Assembly: GCF_014250675.1 (NCBI RefSeq)
Contig: NZ_JACHTG010000004.1
Location: 124,001 to 188,000, forward strand
Length of the DNA stretch: 64,000 nt
Reading direction: 5' to 3'
Source: Cetobacterium sp. 8H
GTDB taxonomy: Bacteria; Fusobacteriota; Fusobacteriia; Fusobacteriales; Fusobacteriaceae
Shown: piece by piece, positions 28,772 to 37,342 of the stretch
Numbering within the stretch: the stretch's first letter is position 1
Layout of the letters: each line of letters begins with the position of its first letter
Notes under the pieces: model-generated
What the model was told of the DNA's origin: nothing
Seen by the model: only the letters and a program-made list of their open reading frames with translations
Databases searched by the model: none
Translations under genes and position numbers: made by a program

Positions 28772-30028
28772 ATGAACAGAAAAAAAGAGGTTTTAATTTT
28801 AGGTTTTGCTTTGTTTTCTATGTTTTTCGGTGCCGGTAACTTATTATTTCCACCTTCTGTTGGTGTTGCAGTTGGGGAAAATTGGTTTCAAGCTGGTCTA
28901 GGGTTTTTTCTAACGGGTATTGGACTACCATTATTAGGAATTCTTGCTTTTACTAAAGTTGGAAGTTTAGATGAGTTTGCAAATAAAGTTTCTAATAAGT
29001 TTAATATATTATATTCAACGATTTTAATTTTGGTTATTGGACCATTATTTGCTATTCCAAGAACAGGATCTACTACTTTTGAAATGGGTGTTCTACCTTT
29101 ATTTCCGAATCACAATCCATTGTTCATAGCTATTGCTACATCTGTTTTATTTTTCGGATTAACACTTTTCTTAGTTTTAAACGAATCTAGTATTACAGAT
29201 ATTTTAGGAAAATTCTTAACCCCAATAATACTTACAATCCTTATTCTTATAACAGTTCTAGGGATTACTAACGATTTAGGTACACCTGTGAAATCTGTTA
29301 TACAAGGAAATCAATTTTCTTATGGTTTTATTAGTGGATATCAAACAATGGATGCTTTAGCTTCAGTTTTATTTGGTGTTATTATTATAAGAGGACTTGA
29401 GGGAAAAGGAATTACAGACTCTAAAGAACAAAAATTTTTCTTAAGTAATGCTGGATTTATTGCAGCAATAGGATTAGGGTTTATCTATCTTAGCCTTATC
29501 TATCTTGGAGCTCAAATAAGTAGTTTAAAAGGTCTTAGTACAGCTCAAACCACTTTAACTTTAGCACAATTAACTCTAGGTCATATTGGTAAAGTTGCTT
29601 TTGGTGTTTGTGTTGCAGCTGCATGTCTAACTACATCTGTTGGTTTAGTTGCACTTGCGAGTGAATGGTTCTCTAAACTTATAAATATATCTTACAAAAA
29701 ATTAGCTGCTATTATCTGCCTATTTTCAGCAGTTCTTTCTGTAGCTGGATTAGATCATATTATTAGCTTATCTGTTCCTGTGCTTGTTGTTCTTTACCCA
29801 GTAACTATCGTTTTAATATTACTTAATATTTTTGGTGTAAAAAATCATTTGAGTTTTAAGTTTGTTGTTATTACAACTTTACTTATAAGCATTGCAGAAA
29901 TTTGTGGATTAAACCTTTCTTTCATTCCTTTTGCTAAAGAAGGATTTGCTTGGGTTATTCCAGCTTTAGTTGTTTTTATTCTTAGTACATTGATTAAAAG
30001 TGATGTAACTGTTAGCGAAAGTATCTAA
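28772..30028 (+). CDS. brnQ: Branched-chain amino acid transporter BrnQ (copy 2)
   Basis: A 418-residue LIVCS carrier that aligns end to end with the copy at 24991-26223: same start pattern (FSMFFGAGNLLFPPSVG), the same IPRTGSTTFEMG and SYGFISGYQTMDALAS segments, with scattered substitutions. Monocistronic, with its own promoter and a bidirectional terminator. The two copies probably differ in regulation or substrate preference; this cannot be told from sequence. Confidence 0.93.
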   Translation: MNRKKEVLILGFALFSMFFGAGNLLFPPSVGVAVGENWFQAGLGFFLTGIGLPLLGILAFTKVGSLDEFANKVSNKFNILYSTILILVIGPLFAIPRTGSTTFEMGVLPLFPNHNPLFIAIATSVLFFGLTLFLVLNESSITDILGKFLTPIILTILILITVLGITNDLGTPVKSVIQGNQFSYGFISGYQTMDALASVLFGVIIIRGLEGKGITDSKEQKFFLSNAGFIAAIGLGFIYLSLIYLGAQISSLKGLSTAQTTLTLAQLTLGHIGKVAFGVCVAAACLTTSVGLVALASEWFSKLINISYKKLAAIICLFSAVLSVAGLDHIISLSVPVLVVLYPVTIVLILLNIFGVKNHLSFKFVVITTLLISIAEICGLNLSFIPFAKEGFAWVIPALVVFILSTLIKSDVTVSESI

Positions 30029-30040
30029 ATATAAAGAAAT

Positions 30041-30077
30041 AAAAAAGTGGGTTCTCATTAGGAACCCACTTTTTTTT
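30041..30077. terminator. Bidirectional terminator between brnQ and purine permease
   Basis: AAGTGGGTTC (30045-30054) pairs with GAACCCACTT (30062-30071), flanked by A6 on the left and T8 on the right, so it works for both converging genes and touches the permease stop codon. Confidence 0.85.
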
Positions 30078-31362
30078 ACTTAAACATTAATTCTATTATT
30101 GAAAAGAAACCTATAGCCCACATTATTGGCTTTATGTCTTTTATTTTTCCATTGAATAAAGATACTAATATGTATGATACAAATCCAAAAGCGATTCCAA
30201 TTGAAATACTATATGTTAATGGCATCATTATTATTATTAAGAAACAAGGTATAGCAACTTCTATTTTATGGAAATTTATATCTAGTAGATTTTTAAACAT
30301 ATATACTCCTACTAATATTAATGCTGGTGCTGTTGCAAAAGCTGGTACAATACCTATTATTGGAGAAAAGAACAATGATACTACAAATAAGAAAGCTGTC
30401 GTTAAAGCTGTTAAACCTGTTCTTCCACCTACGGCTATTCCTGATGCTGACTCTACAAACGTTGTTGTTGTTGATGTTCCTAAAAGTGATCCAATTACTG
30501 TTGCCATTGCGTCTGCTTCTAATATCTTACTTACATTTTTTATTTTACCTTTCTCATCAATCATTTCTGCCTCATGAGCACAAGCCATTATTGTTCCTAG
30601 AGAATCAAATAAATCAACAAACATAAATGAAAATATCGATCCTAAAAATATTGGTTGAATAGCTCCTATTATATCTAACTTAAGTGCTATTGGTGCTATA
30701 CTTGGCGGCATCGAAACTACACTTGTAGGTAAATCAACTGCACCAAATACTATTCCTAAAACTGTTGTTATAACTATTCCGATAAGTATTCCACCCTTTA
30801 CATCTCTCATTTCTAGTAGTCCCATTATGGCAAATCCTACTAGTCCTAAAACAACACTTATATTAAACTTACCAAGTCCTACAATAGTAGCTGGATTACT
30901 AATAATTAAACCCATTCCCTGCATTCCTATAAAAGCTATAAAAAGTCCTATTCCTGCTCCTACAGCAAGTCTTAATTCAGAAGGTATCGCATCTATTATT
31001 TTTTCTCTTAATCCTGAAAAAGTAAGTGCTAAGAAAATTATTCCCGATATAAAAACTACTCCTAGAGCTTGTTGCCAAGTAGCTCCATTCCCTAATACCA
31101 ATGTAAATGTGAAGAACGCATTTAATCCCATCCCCGGTGCCATTGCTAATGGAGCATTAACCCAAAGTGCAGTTATTCCTGTACCAATAGCTGATGCTAG
31201 ACAAGTTACAGTTATTAAAGCTCCTTTATCCATACCTGTCATAGATAAAATTGATGGATTAACAAATATTATGTACGCCATTGTTAGAAATGTTGTTACT
31301 CCTGCTATAACCTCTTGTTTTACCGTTGTTCCATGCTCTTTTAATTGAAACAATCTTTCCAT
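30076..31362 (-). CDS. NCS2 AzgA-type guanine/hypoxanthine permease
   Basis: A 428-residue, 14-helix purine:cation symporter of the AzgA/PbuG branch. Landmarks: VKQEVIAGVTTFLTMAYI at the start, MAPGMGLNAFFTF, the segment FMFVDLFDSLGTIM, and TTTFVESASGIAVGGRTGL in the second inverted repeat. Substrate prediction as guanine or hypoxanthine (rather than uracil/xanthine) comes from the AzgA-type motifs and from the guanine-class riboswitch in its leader. AGGAGG precedes the ATG. Confidence 0.9.
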   Translation of the reverse strand: MERLFQLKEHGTTVKQEVIAGVTTFLTMAYIIFVNPSILSMTGMDKGALITVTCLASAIGTGITALWVNAPLAMAPGMGLNAFFTFTLVLGNGATWQQALGVVFISGIIFLALTFSGLREKIIDAIPSELRLAVGAGIGLFIAFIGMQGMGLIISNPATIVGLGKFNISVVLGLVGFAIMGLLEMRDVKGGILIGIVITTVLGIVFGAVDLPTSVVSMPPSIAPIALKLDIIGAIQPIFLGSIFSFMFVDLFDSLGTIMACAHEAEMIDEKGKIKNVSKILEADAMATVIGSLLGTSTTTTFVESASGIAVGGRTGLTALTTAFLFVVSLFFSPIIGIVPAFATAPALILVGVYMFKNLLDINFHKIEVAIPCFLIIIMMPLTYSISIGIAFGFVSYILVSLFNGKIKDIKPIMWAIGFFSIIELMFK

Positions 31363-31403
31363 TTTTTCCTCCTGAATTTATTTAAATTTTTTATTTATTT
31401 TAA

Positions 31404-31431
31404 TAAAAAAGGCCTATATTTAATATAGGCC
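31404..31431 (-). terminator. Riboswitch-controlled intrinsic terminator
   Basis: GGCCTATAT and ATATAGGCC (31411-31431) form a 9-bp hairpin; the minus-strand transcript then has six U. Its 5' arm GGCCTATA can instead pair with TATGGGTC at the 3' edge of the aptamer, giving a mutually exclusive antiterminator. Confidence 0.8.
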
Positions 31432-31461
31432 AGAAAAAGCTTAAACAAAAAATAAGCTATG

Positions 31462-31524
31462 ACCCATAGAGAGCTATTTGAGGTAGCTCGTAGAAACTCT
31501 CCACCGTATCTGGAGTATATATGG
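31462..31524 (-). ncRNA. Purine (guanine-class) riboswitch aptamer
   Basis: Read on the minus strand, this matches the purine riboswitch fold. P2 is CTCCA/TGGAG with loop GATACGG; J2/3 has the invariant GTTTCTAC; P3 is GAGCTA/TAGCTC with loop CCTCAAA, and L2 GG can kiss L3 CC. J3/1 is TCTATGG. The specificity base (C74 in B. subtilis xpt) is C, which predicts guanine/hypoxanthine rather than adenine. P1 is somewhat imperfect (CCATA/TATGG with extra bases before P2). The terminator and permease follow, so the expected logic is OFF with purine. Confidence 0.88.
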
Positions 31525-31548
31525 TAATTTTATTCATTCTTTGCTTTA

Positions 31549-31578
31549 ATATTAGTTTATCTTATCGTCTTTTGTCAA
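31549..31578 (-). promoter_or_regulatory. Promoter of riboswitch-permease transcript
   Basis: On the minus strand, TTGACA (31578-31573), an 18-bp spacer, TAATAT (31554-31549). The predicted start site lies about 17 nt before the aptamer. Confidence 0.65.
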
Positions 31579-31594
31579 GTATTTTTAATTTTTT

Positions 31595-31623
31595 TTGCTT
31601 TTTACAAACAAAAAAAATATAAT
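31595..31623 (+). promoter_or_regulatory. Promoter for threonine aldolase
   Basis: TTGCTT (31595-31600), 17-bp spacer, TATAAT (31618-31623), about 25 bp before the GGGAGG ribosome site. Confidence 0.65.
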
Positions 31624-31660
31624 GGTGTAGTTACAAATTTAATCACGGGAGGAAATGTTT

Positions 31661-32683
31661 ATGAAAAAATCTTTTGCAAGTGACAATTATAGTGGTGTTC
31701 ATCCTAGAATTTTAGAAAAAATATCAGAAGTTAACCTTGGACATGTTTCAGCTTACGGAGCTGACGATGTAACAAAAGAAGCTATTAATGAAATTAAAAA
31801 TATTTTCGGAGATGTAGAAGTTTTCTTCGTTTTTAATGGAACAGGTGCCAATGTTTTATCTTTAGAAGGACTTAAAAATAAAGTGTCCGCTGTTATTTGC
31901 CCAGAGAGTGCTCATATTGTTCAAGACGAAACTGGTGCTCCTTCTAAAATAACCGGTATGCAACTATTAACTGTTCCAAGTGATGACGGTAAATTAGATT
32001 TAGATGCAGCTGAAAAATGGCTAACTTTTAAAAATACTTTTCATAAACCTAATGCTGACATCATCTCTATTAGCCAAACAACTGAATCTGGAACTATCTA
32101 TACTTTAGATGAGATTCGAGCAGTTTCTAAATTTGCTAAAAAACACAATATGTTTCTTCATATGGATGGAGCTAGAATTTCTAATGCGGCTGTGGCTTTA
32201 GGATGTTCATTTAAAGAAATGACTGGGGACTTAGGGGTTGATGTTTTATCTTTTGGTGGAACAAAAAATGGACTAATGTTTGGAGAAGCTATTATATTTT
32301 TCAACAAAGAACTAGCTAAAAATTTTGATTGGATAAGAAAACAAAATCTTCAACTTTATTCTAAAATGAGATTTTTATCTGCTCAATTTATTCCGTATGT
32401 AAAAGAAAACTTATGGTTTGAATGTGCTAAAAATGCAAATGATATTGCTAAATATTTGGAAAAAGAATTAATTTCTATCGATATTTCTATAACAAATGAA
32501 GTTTTAGCTAATGCTGTTTTTGCTATTCTTCCTCCTGAAATTATTCCTTCTTTACAAGAGCATTATCACTTCTATATATGGAATGAAAACAAGCATGAAG
32601 TGAGACTTGTAACCTCTTTTGATAGTACAAAAGAAGATGTAAATAATTTCATAAAAAAAATTAAAGAATTACTAGGAAAATAA
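31661..32683 (+). CDS. Low-specificity L-threonine aldolase
   Basis: PLP enzyme splitting L-threonine (or allo-threonine) to glycine and acetaldehyde. Start chosen at ATG 31661 (MKKSFASDNYSG), 8 bp after GGGAGG; the in-frame ATG 31655 is too close to that site. About 340 residues. Landmarks: the aldolase start FASDNYSGVHP, GTGANVLSL near the cofactor phosphate, HMDGARISNA for the PLP-ring Asp, and the Schiff-base Lys in SFGGTKNG. Monocistronic. Confidence 0.93.
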   Translation: MKKSFASDNYSGVHPRILEKISEVNLGHVSAYGADDVTKEAINEIKNIFGDVEVFFVFNGTGANVLSLEGLKNKVSAVICPESAHIVQDETGAPSKITGMQLLTVPSDDGKLDLDAAEKWLTFKNTFHKPNADIISISQTTESGTIYTLDEIRAVSKFAKKHNMFLHMDGARISNAAVALGCSFKEMTGDLGVDVLSFGGTKNGLMFGEAIIFFNKELAKNFDWIRKQNLQLYSKMRFLSAQFIPYVKENLWFECAKNANDIAKYLEKELISIDISITNEVLANAVFAILPPEIIPSLQEHYHFYIWNENKHEVRLVTSFDSTKEDVNNFIKKIKELLGK

Positions 32684-32832
32684 TTCTTTTCTATGATATA
32701 ATTTATTTATAGTACAGGGAGTTTCCTTTTATTCTTTGTATGCTTTTTTTAAAAAATATTATTGATTTAATGAACTAAATGTGAAATAATATTACATATA
32801 TTTCGCATTTCAATTCGAAAGGAGATTTGACT
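32684..32832 (+). promoter_or_regulatory. Leader of the EIIA gene with a 12-bp palindrome
   Basis: An extended -10 (TGATATAAT) ends at 32702, giving a leader of about 120 nt. Within it AAATGTGAAATA (32777-32788) can pair with TATTTCGCATTT (32799-32810), 12 pairs with one G-U, just before the GGAG ribosome site. A second candidate promoter, TTGATT (32762) with AATAAT (32785), overlaps the palindrome. It may be an operator or an RNA switch. Confidence 0.5.
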
Positions 32833-33330
32833 ATGGGATTATTTGATTTCTTTAAAAAGAAAAAAGAGGATGAGTGGTTTAATATTTATTCACCACTAAA
32901 CGGAAAAGTTATTCCTCTAAGCGAAATACCAGACGACGCTTTTTCACAAAAAATGATAGGAGATGGATGTGGAATTGATCCTACTGAAGGTTCAGTATGC
33001 GCACCTGTTGCTGGAGAAATTGATATTTTTGCAACTAACCACGCTGTTAGTTTTGAGGTTTCTAATGGACTTGAACTAATCGTTCACTTTGGAATTGACA
33101 CAGTAAAATTAAATGGTGAAGGATTCACTAGAATTGCTGAGCCAGGATCAAATGTTGAGGTTAAAGATGAACTTATTAAATATGATTTAGCTTACATCAA
33201 AGAACATGCTAAATCTACTAAGACTCCTGTTATCATAGCTAATATGGACATTGTTGAAGCTATTGAAGTTGTTGCTTCTGGCGATGTTAAAGTAGGAGAC
33301 CTTTTAATGAGAGTTAAAATCAAAAAGTAA
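32833..33330 (+). CDS. PTS glucose-type EIIA domain protein
   Basis: Phosphocarrier of the phosphotransferase system. Start taken at ATG 32833 (MGLFDFF), 8 bp after GGAG; TTG 32827 is less likely. The 165-residue protein shows the EIIA-Glc fold: YSPLNGKVIPLSEIPD, DGCGIDPTEGSVCAPVAGEI, FATNHAVSFEVSNG with the first conserved His, and LIVHFGIDTVKL with the phosphorylated His. It is free-standing, like Crr in Gram-negatives, with no EIIC/EIIB next to it, so it may serve several permeases and regulate others. Confidence 0.92.
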   Translation: MGLFDFFKKKKEDEWFNIYSPLNGKVIPLSEIPDDAFSQKMIGDGCGIDPTEGSVCAPVAGEIDIFATNHAVSFEVSNGLELIVHFGIDTVKLNGEGFTRIAEPGSNVEVKDELIKYDLAYIKEHAKSTKTPVIIANMDIVEAIEVVASGDVKVGDLLMRVKIKK

Positions 33331-33336
33331 TTTTTA

Positions 33337-33380
33337 AGAAGGTGCCTCTTTGTATTAATATAAAGATGGCACCTTTCTTA
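33337..33380 (+). terminator. Terminator after EIIA gene
   Basis: AAGGTGCC (33339-33346) pairs with GGCACCTT (33368-33375), with an inner TCTTT/AAAGA extension; a short T-rich tail follows. Confidence 0.65.
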
Positions 33381-33423
33381 CTAAAATAAAAAAAGCATTA
33401 CACGGATTTTTAAGGAGGAGAAA

Positions 33424-34266
33424 ATGAGAGTATTAGATTTAAATTTAGTTACTGATGAAGTAGCTAGACTTTGTATTGAAGCTAACTACTTTATTGGTAG
33501 CGATGTTTTAAACAAAATCAAAGAGTGTCAAAAAACAGAAACAAGCGAATTAGGAAAGGTTATTTTAGGTCAGATCATTGAAAATGATGAGATTGCTGCA
33601 AATGATAATGTTCCTATGTGTCAAGACACTGGACTTGTTGTTGTATTTTTAGAAATTGGAACTGAAGTGAAGATTGATGGGGATATCTACGCTGCTGTTA
33701 ATGCTGGAGTTGCAAAGGGGTATAAAGATGGATATCTAAGAAAATCTGTTATCAGACATCCTTTAGATAGAGTTAATACTCAAGATAATACTCCTGCTGT
33801 TATTCATACAAAACTTGTTCCAGGGTCTGATAAGGTTAAAATAATTGTTGCTCCAAAAGGTGGAGGTTCTGAAAACATGAGTGCTTTAAAAATGTTTAAA
33901 CCTGCCGATGGAGTTAAAGCAATTAAAGAGTTTGTTGTTGATACAATTAAAAATGCTGGTGGAAACCCTTGCCCTCCTATCGTTGTTGGTGTAGGAATTG
34001 GTGGAAACTTTGAAAGATGTGCTGAACTTGCAAAAGAATCTCTTTTAAGAGAGATTGACGATGTAAACCCAGATCCTATTGCTGCTGCTTTAGAAGCTGA
34101 ACTTTTAGAATTAGTAAACAATACTAATGTAGGTCCACAAGGTCTTGGAGGAACAACTACAGCTCTTGCTGTTAAAGTTGAGACTCAAGCTTGTCACTTC
34201 GCTTCATTACCTGTTGCTATTAATTTAAACTGCCATGCTGCTAGACACAAGGAGGTTACATTATGA
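33424..34266 (+). CDS. Class I fumarate hydratase, alpha subunit
   Basis: N-terminal (FeS) subunit of an iron-sulfur fumarase or tartrate dehydratase-type hydro-lyase, 280 residues. The cluster Cys candidates are in [10 protein letters not shown], in [11 protein letters not shown] and near the C-terminus (LNCHAARH); [14 protein letters not shown] is conserved. It overlaps the beta-subunit gene by 4 bp (ATGA), indicating coupled translation. A malic enzyme gene follows, so fumarate-malate interconversion is the likely role rather than tartrate. Confidence 0.92.
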   Translation: MRVLDLNLVTDEVARLCIEANYFIGSDVLNKIKECQKTETSELGKVILGQIIENDEIAANDNVPMCQDTGLVVVFLEIGTEVKIDGDIYAAVNAGVAKGYKDGYLRKSVIRHPLDRVNTQDNTPAVIHTKLVPGSDKVKIIVAPKGGGSENMSALKMFKPADGVKAIKEFVVDTIKNAGGNPCPPIVVGVGIGGNFERCAELAKESLLREIDDVNPDPIAAALEAELLELVNNTNVGPQGLGGTTTALAVKVETQACHFASLPVAINLNCHAARHKEVTL

Positions 34267-34805
34267 TCAAACTAACTACTCCGTTGAGAGATGAAGATAT
34301 AAAAAATTTAAAGTCAGGAGATGCTGTAACTATAACTGGTGTTATATACACTGCTAGAGATGCCGCTCATGCTAGACTTGTAAAACTTTTAGAAGAAGGA
34401 AAAGAACTTCCTTTTGATGTAAAAGGTCAAATCATTTATTATGCTGGTCCTACACCTGCAAAACCTGGTCAACCTATTGGAAGCTGTGGTCCTACAACAA
34501 GTTATAGAATGGACTCTTACTCTCCTGCTATTTTAGATCAGGGATTAAAAGGGATGATTGGTAAAGGTGCTAGAGATTCTAAAGTTAAAGAATCTATCGT
34601 CAAAAATCACGCTGTTTACTTTGCTGCTGTAGGTGGAGCTGCTGCTCTTATCGCTAAATCTGTAAAAAGCAGTGAAATTATTGCTTATGAAGATTTAGGT
34701 GCTGAAGCTATAAGAAGATTAGAGGTTGTTGACTTCCCTGCTATTGTTATTAACGATTGCAATGGAAACGACCTTTATGAGATTGCTAGAAATAGCTCAA
34801 AATAA
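34263..34805 (+). CDS. Class I fumarate hydratase, beta subunit
   Basis: C-terminal (swivel) domain of the two-subunit iron-sulfur hydratase, 180 residues. The signature GPTPAKPGQPIGSCGPTTS is near residue 61. The remainder (GKGARDSKVKESIVKN, YFAAVGGAAALIA) matches the fumerase_C family. In aerobic-type enzymes both parts are fused; the split form is common in anaerobes and archaea. Confidence 0.92.
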   Translation: MIKLTTPLRDEDIKNLKSGDAVTITGVIYTARDAAHARLVKLLEEGKELPFDVKGQIIYYAGPTPAKPGQPIGSCGPTTSYRMDSYSPAILDQGLKGMIGKGARDSKVKESIVKNHAVYFAAVGGAAALIAKSVKSSEIIAYEDLGAEAIRRLEVVDFPAIVINDCNGNDLYEIARNSSK

Positions 34806-34830
34806 AATAAATTTAAAGGGGTAAGATATT

Positions 34831-36006
34831 ATGTCTACAGTTTTTGAAAAATCATTAGAATTGCACGAAACTCATTTAGGTAAAATTGAGGTTATCTCAA
34901 AAGTTGCTGTTAAAAATAAAGAGGATTTAAGTTTAGCTTATTCTCCAGGAGTAGCAGCTCCTTGTTTAGCTATTAAAGAAAATGTTGAAAACGTTTATAA
35001 ATATACATCTAAAGGAAATATGGTAGCTGTTGTTACTGACGGTTCAGCTGTTTTAGGTCTTGGAAATATCGGTCCTGAAGCTGCACTTCCTGTAATGGAA
35101 GGAAAAGCTATCCTTTTTAAAGAATTTGCAAATGTTGATGCTTTCCCAATATGCTTAGATACACAAGATACTGAAGAGATTATAAAAGCAGTGAAATTGA
35201 TTGCTCCTGGTTTCGGAGGAATAAACTTAGAAGATATTTCTGCTCCTAGATGTGTAGAAATTGAAACGAGACTAAAAAATGAACTTGATATTCCTGTTTT
35301 CCATGATGATCAACATGGAACTGCAATAGTTGTTGTTGCTGCACTTATCAACTCATTTAAACTTGTTAATAAATCTTTTGAAACAGCTAAATTTATAGTG
35401 AGTGGTGCTGGAGCTGCAGGAAGTTCTATCATTAAACTACTTATCAAAATGGGTGCTAAAGATATCGTTGTAAATGATATCGATGGTATTATAAATAAAG
35501 ATGATAAAGAAAACTATAATTTCTTAAAGGCTGAAATTGCTGAAATCACAAATCCAGAAAATATCAAAGGTGGACTTGCTGAGGCCGTTAAAGGTAGAGA
35601 CGTATTCATTGGTGTTTCTGCAGCTAATATCCTTTCAGTAGACATGGTTAAAACTATGAATTCAGATGCTATTGTATTTGCTATGGCTAATCCTAGCCCT
35701 GAAATCATGCCTGAAGATGCTATTGCTGGTGGTGCAAAAATTGTAGGTACTGGAAGATCTGACTATCCAAATCAAGTTAATAATGTTTTAGCTTTCCCTG
35801 GTATCTTTAGAGGTGCTTTAGATGCTAAAGCTAAAAAAATAACAGAAGAGATGAAGATTGCTGCTGCTGTTGGTATTGCTAAGTTAGTTTCTGACGAGGA
35901 GTTAAATTCAGAATATGTTATCCCTAATGCTTTTGATTCAAGAGTAGCTACTGTTGTTGCTGATGAAGTAAAAAGAATTGCTAAAGAACAGAATATAACA
36001 AGATAA
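34831..36006 (+). CDS. NAD(P)-dependent malic enzyme (malate dehydrogenase, decarboxylating)
   Basis: Oxidatively decarboxylates malate to pyruvate and CO2. The 391-residue length fits the short bacterial type. Landmarks: LAYSPGVAAPC near residue 36, the KGNMVAVVTDGSAVLGLG substrate region, DDQHGTA with metal-binding Asp, and the dinucleotide site VSGAGAAGSSI near 190. Third gene of the fumarase operon (25 bp spacer), ending at a strong terminator. Confidence 0.94.
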   Translation: MSTVFEKSLELHETHLGKIEVISKVAVKNKEDLSLAYSPGVAAPCLAIKENVENVYKYTSKGNMVAVVTDGSAVLGLGNIGPEAALPVMEGKAILFKEFANVDAFPICLDTQDTEEIIKAVKLIAPGFGGINLEDISAPRCVEIETRLKNELDIPVFHDDQHGTAIVVVAALINSFKLVNKSFETAKFIVSGAGAAGSSIIKLLIKMGAKDIVVNDIDGIINKDDKENYNFLKAEIAEITNPENIKGGLAEAVKGRDVFIGVSAANILSVDMVKTMNSDAIVFAMANPSPEIMPEDAIAGGAKIVGTGRSDYPNQVNNVLAFPGIFRGALDAKAKKITEEMKIAAAVGIAKLVSDEELNSEYVIPNAFDSRVATVVADEVKRIAKEQNITR

Positions 36007-36007
36007 T

Positions 36008-36040
36008 AAAAAAGGTTAGCTTTAAGCTAACCTTTTTTTA
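36008..36040. terminator. Bidirectional terminator after malic enzyme gene
   Basis: Near-perfect palindrome AAAAAAGGTTAGCTT / AAGCTAACCTTTTTTT. It sits between two converging genes and touches the stop codon of the minus-strand gene. Confidence 0.85.
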
Positions 36041-37342
36041 CTTTCCATCCTCATCAACTTCGTTTTCTTGCCTCTCTTTTTTTATAACAAGCAATTGGTC
36101 TATCTTAAAGTTGTCTACATCCACTACTTCAAAACTATAATTATCATATTCTATAAAAGCACCTTTTTTTGGAATACTTTTTAACATATACATCATAAAT
36201 CCTGCTATTGTTTCATAACTATCCTCTTCAGGGAAGGATTCAATTTCTAGAACTTTCTTTACATCTTCTACTGCTGTAACTCCATCTATAAGCCAAGATC
36301 CCTCTCCTCTTTTTATTATATACTCCTCTTGCATAGGATAAACAACATCTCCCATTAGAGTTGATACAACGTCATTTAAAGTTATTACTCCAACAACATG
36401 AGCATATTCATTCAGTATAACTGCAAAGTCTTCTCTTGCCTCGTTAAATCTATCTAACATATCTGATAAAGTTAATGTATTTGGAATTATCAATATATTT
36501 CTAATTGTTATCTCTTTTATATTTTGAAGACCACTTAACTCTCCCTTTAAAATTCTTGGAAGAATATCTTTTGATCCTACATATCCATATATTGAATCTA
36601 TATCACTTTCACAAACTAAAAACTTTGAGTGAGGATATTCAGCTATTTTTTGCTTTATACTTTCTTCAGTTTCTTCAAGAGTAAAATAAACAATTTCATC
36701 TCTTGTTGTCATTGCAGAAGAAACCCATCTCTGCTCAAGCTCAAATACGTTCTCAATTAAATGATGTTCTTTTGTATGTACTACGCCCGCTTCAGCTCCT
36801 GCATCCACCATAGCAAATATATCATCATGTGTTATCATGTCTTCTCTTGAAGTTGGAGTATTGAAAATTTTAAATACTAAATTTGCTATTCCACTAAATA
36901 CAAAAACAATTGGAGTTAAACATTTTATAGTTACACCCATAGAATTAACTAATGCTATTGCTATAGTTTCTGGATAAACCATCGCTAACCTTTTTGGTAT
37001 TAAGTCTGCAAACTCTATAAAAGCTCCTGTTACAAAAGCAAAAGATATTAGAAAGCTCAATGTTGAGTTTGTTATATAATTACTTAAAAATGGTGTTAAA
37101 ATTCCATCTCCAATTATACCGGCTAAGATTGCAACTATATTTAATCCTATTTGTACTGTTGTAAAAAAATTCCCCGGATTATTCTGCAAGTCTAAAACTT
37201 TTCTTGCTTTCTCATTTCCCTCATCAACTAAAAGTTGTAATTTTATTTTTCTCGCTCCGGCCAAAGATATTTCCGCCATTGAAAAAAACGCACTTATTAA
37301 AATCAAACAAAGTATTGATATTAATTTTCCTGTTATTCCCAT
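36038..37342 (-). CDS. HlyC/CorC-family membrane protein (DUF21, CBS pair, CorC_HlyC)
   Basis: A 434-residue inner-membrane protein. Residues 1-~190 are the DUF21/CNNM-type transmembrane domain (FFSMAEISLAGARKIKL, NPGNFFTTVQIGLN). Two CBS domains follow (about 205-330), and a CorC_HlyC ligand-like domain occupies the C-terminus (EGSWLIDGVTAVEDV). Family members are linked to Mg2+/Co2+ efflux or homeostasis, although some have been called hemolysins. The start overlaps the dapF end by 10 bp. Confidence 0.88.
   Translation of the reverse strand: MGITGKLISILCLILISAFFSMAEISLAGARKIKLQLLVDEGNEKARKVLDLQNNPGNFFTTVQIGLNIVAILAGIIGDGILTPFLSNYITNSTLSFLISFAFVTGAFIEFADLIPKRLAMVYPETIAIALVNSMGVTIKCLTPIVFVFSGIANLVFKIFNTPTSREDMITHDDIFAMVDAGAEAGVVHTKEHHLIENVFELEQRWVSSAMTTRDEIVYFTLEETEESIKQKIAEYPHSKFLVCESDIDSIYGYVGSKDILPRILKGELSGLQNIKEITIRNILIIPNTLTLSDMLDRFNEAREDFAVILNEYAHVVGVITLNDVVSTLMGDVVYPMQEEYIIKRGEGSWLIDGVTAVEDVKKVLEIESFPEEDSYETIAGFMMYMLKSIPKKGAFIEYDNYSFEVVDVDNFKIDQLLVIKKERQENEVDEDGK

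Noticed and set aside
30827-31348. 173-codon plus-strand frame
   Set aside because: It is antisense to the purine permease; its proline-rich translation is typical of a shadow of glycine-rich membrane protein codons.
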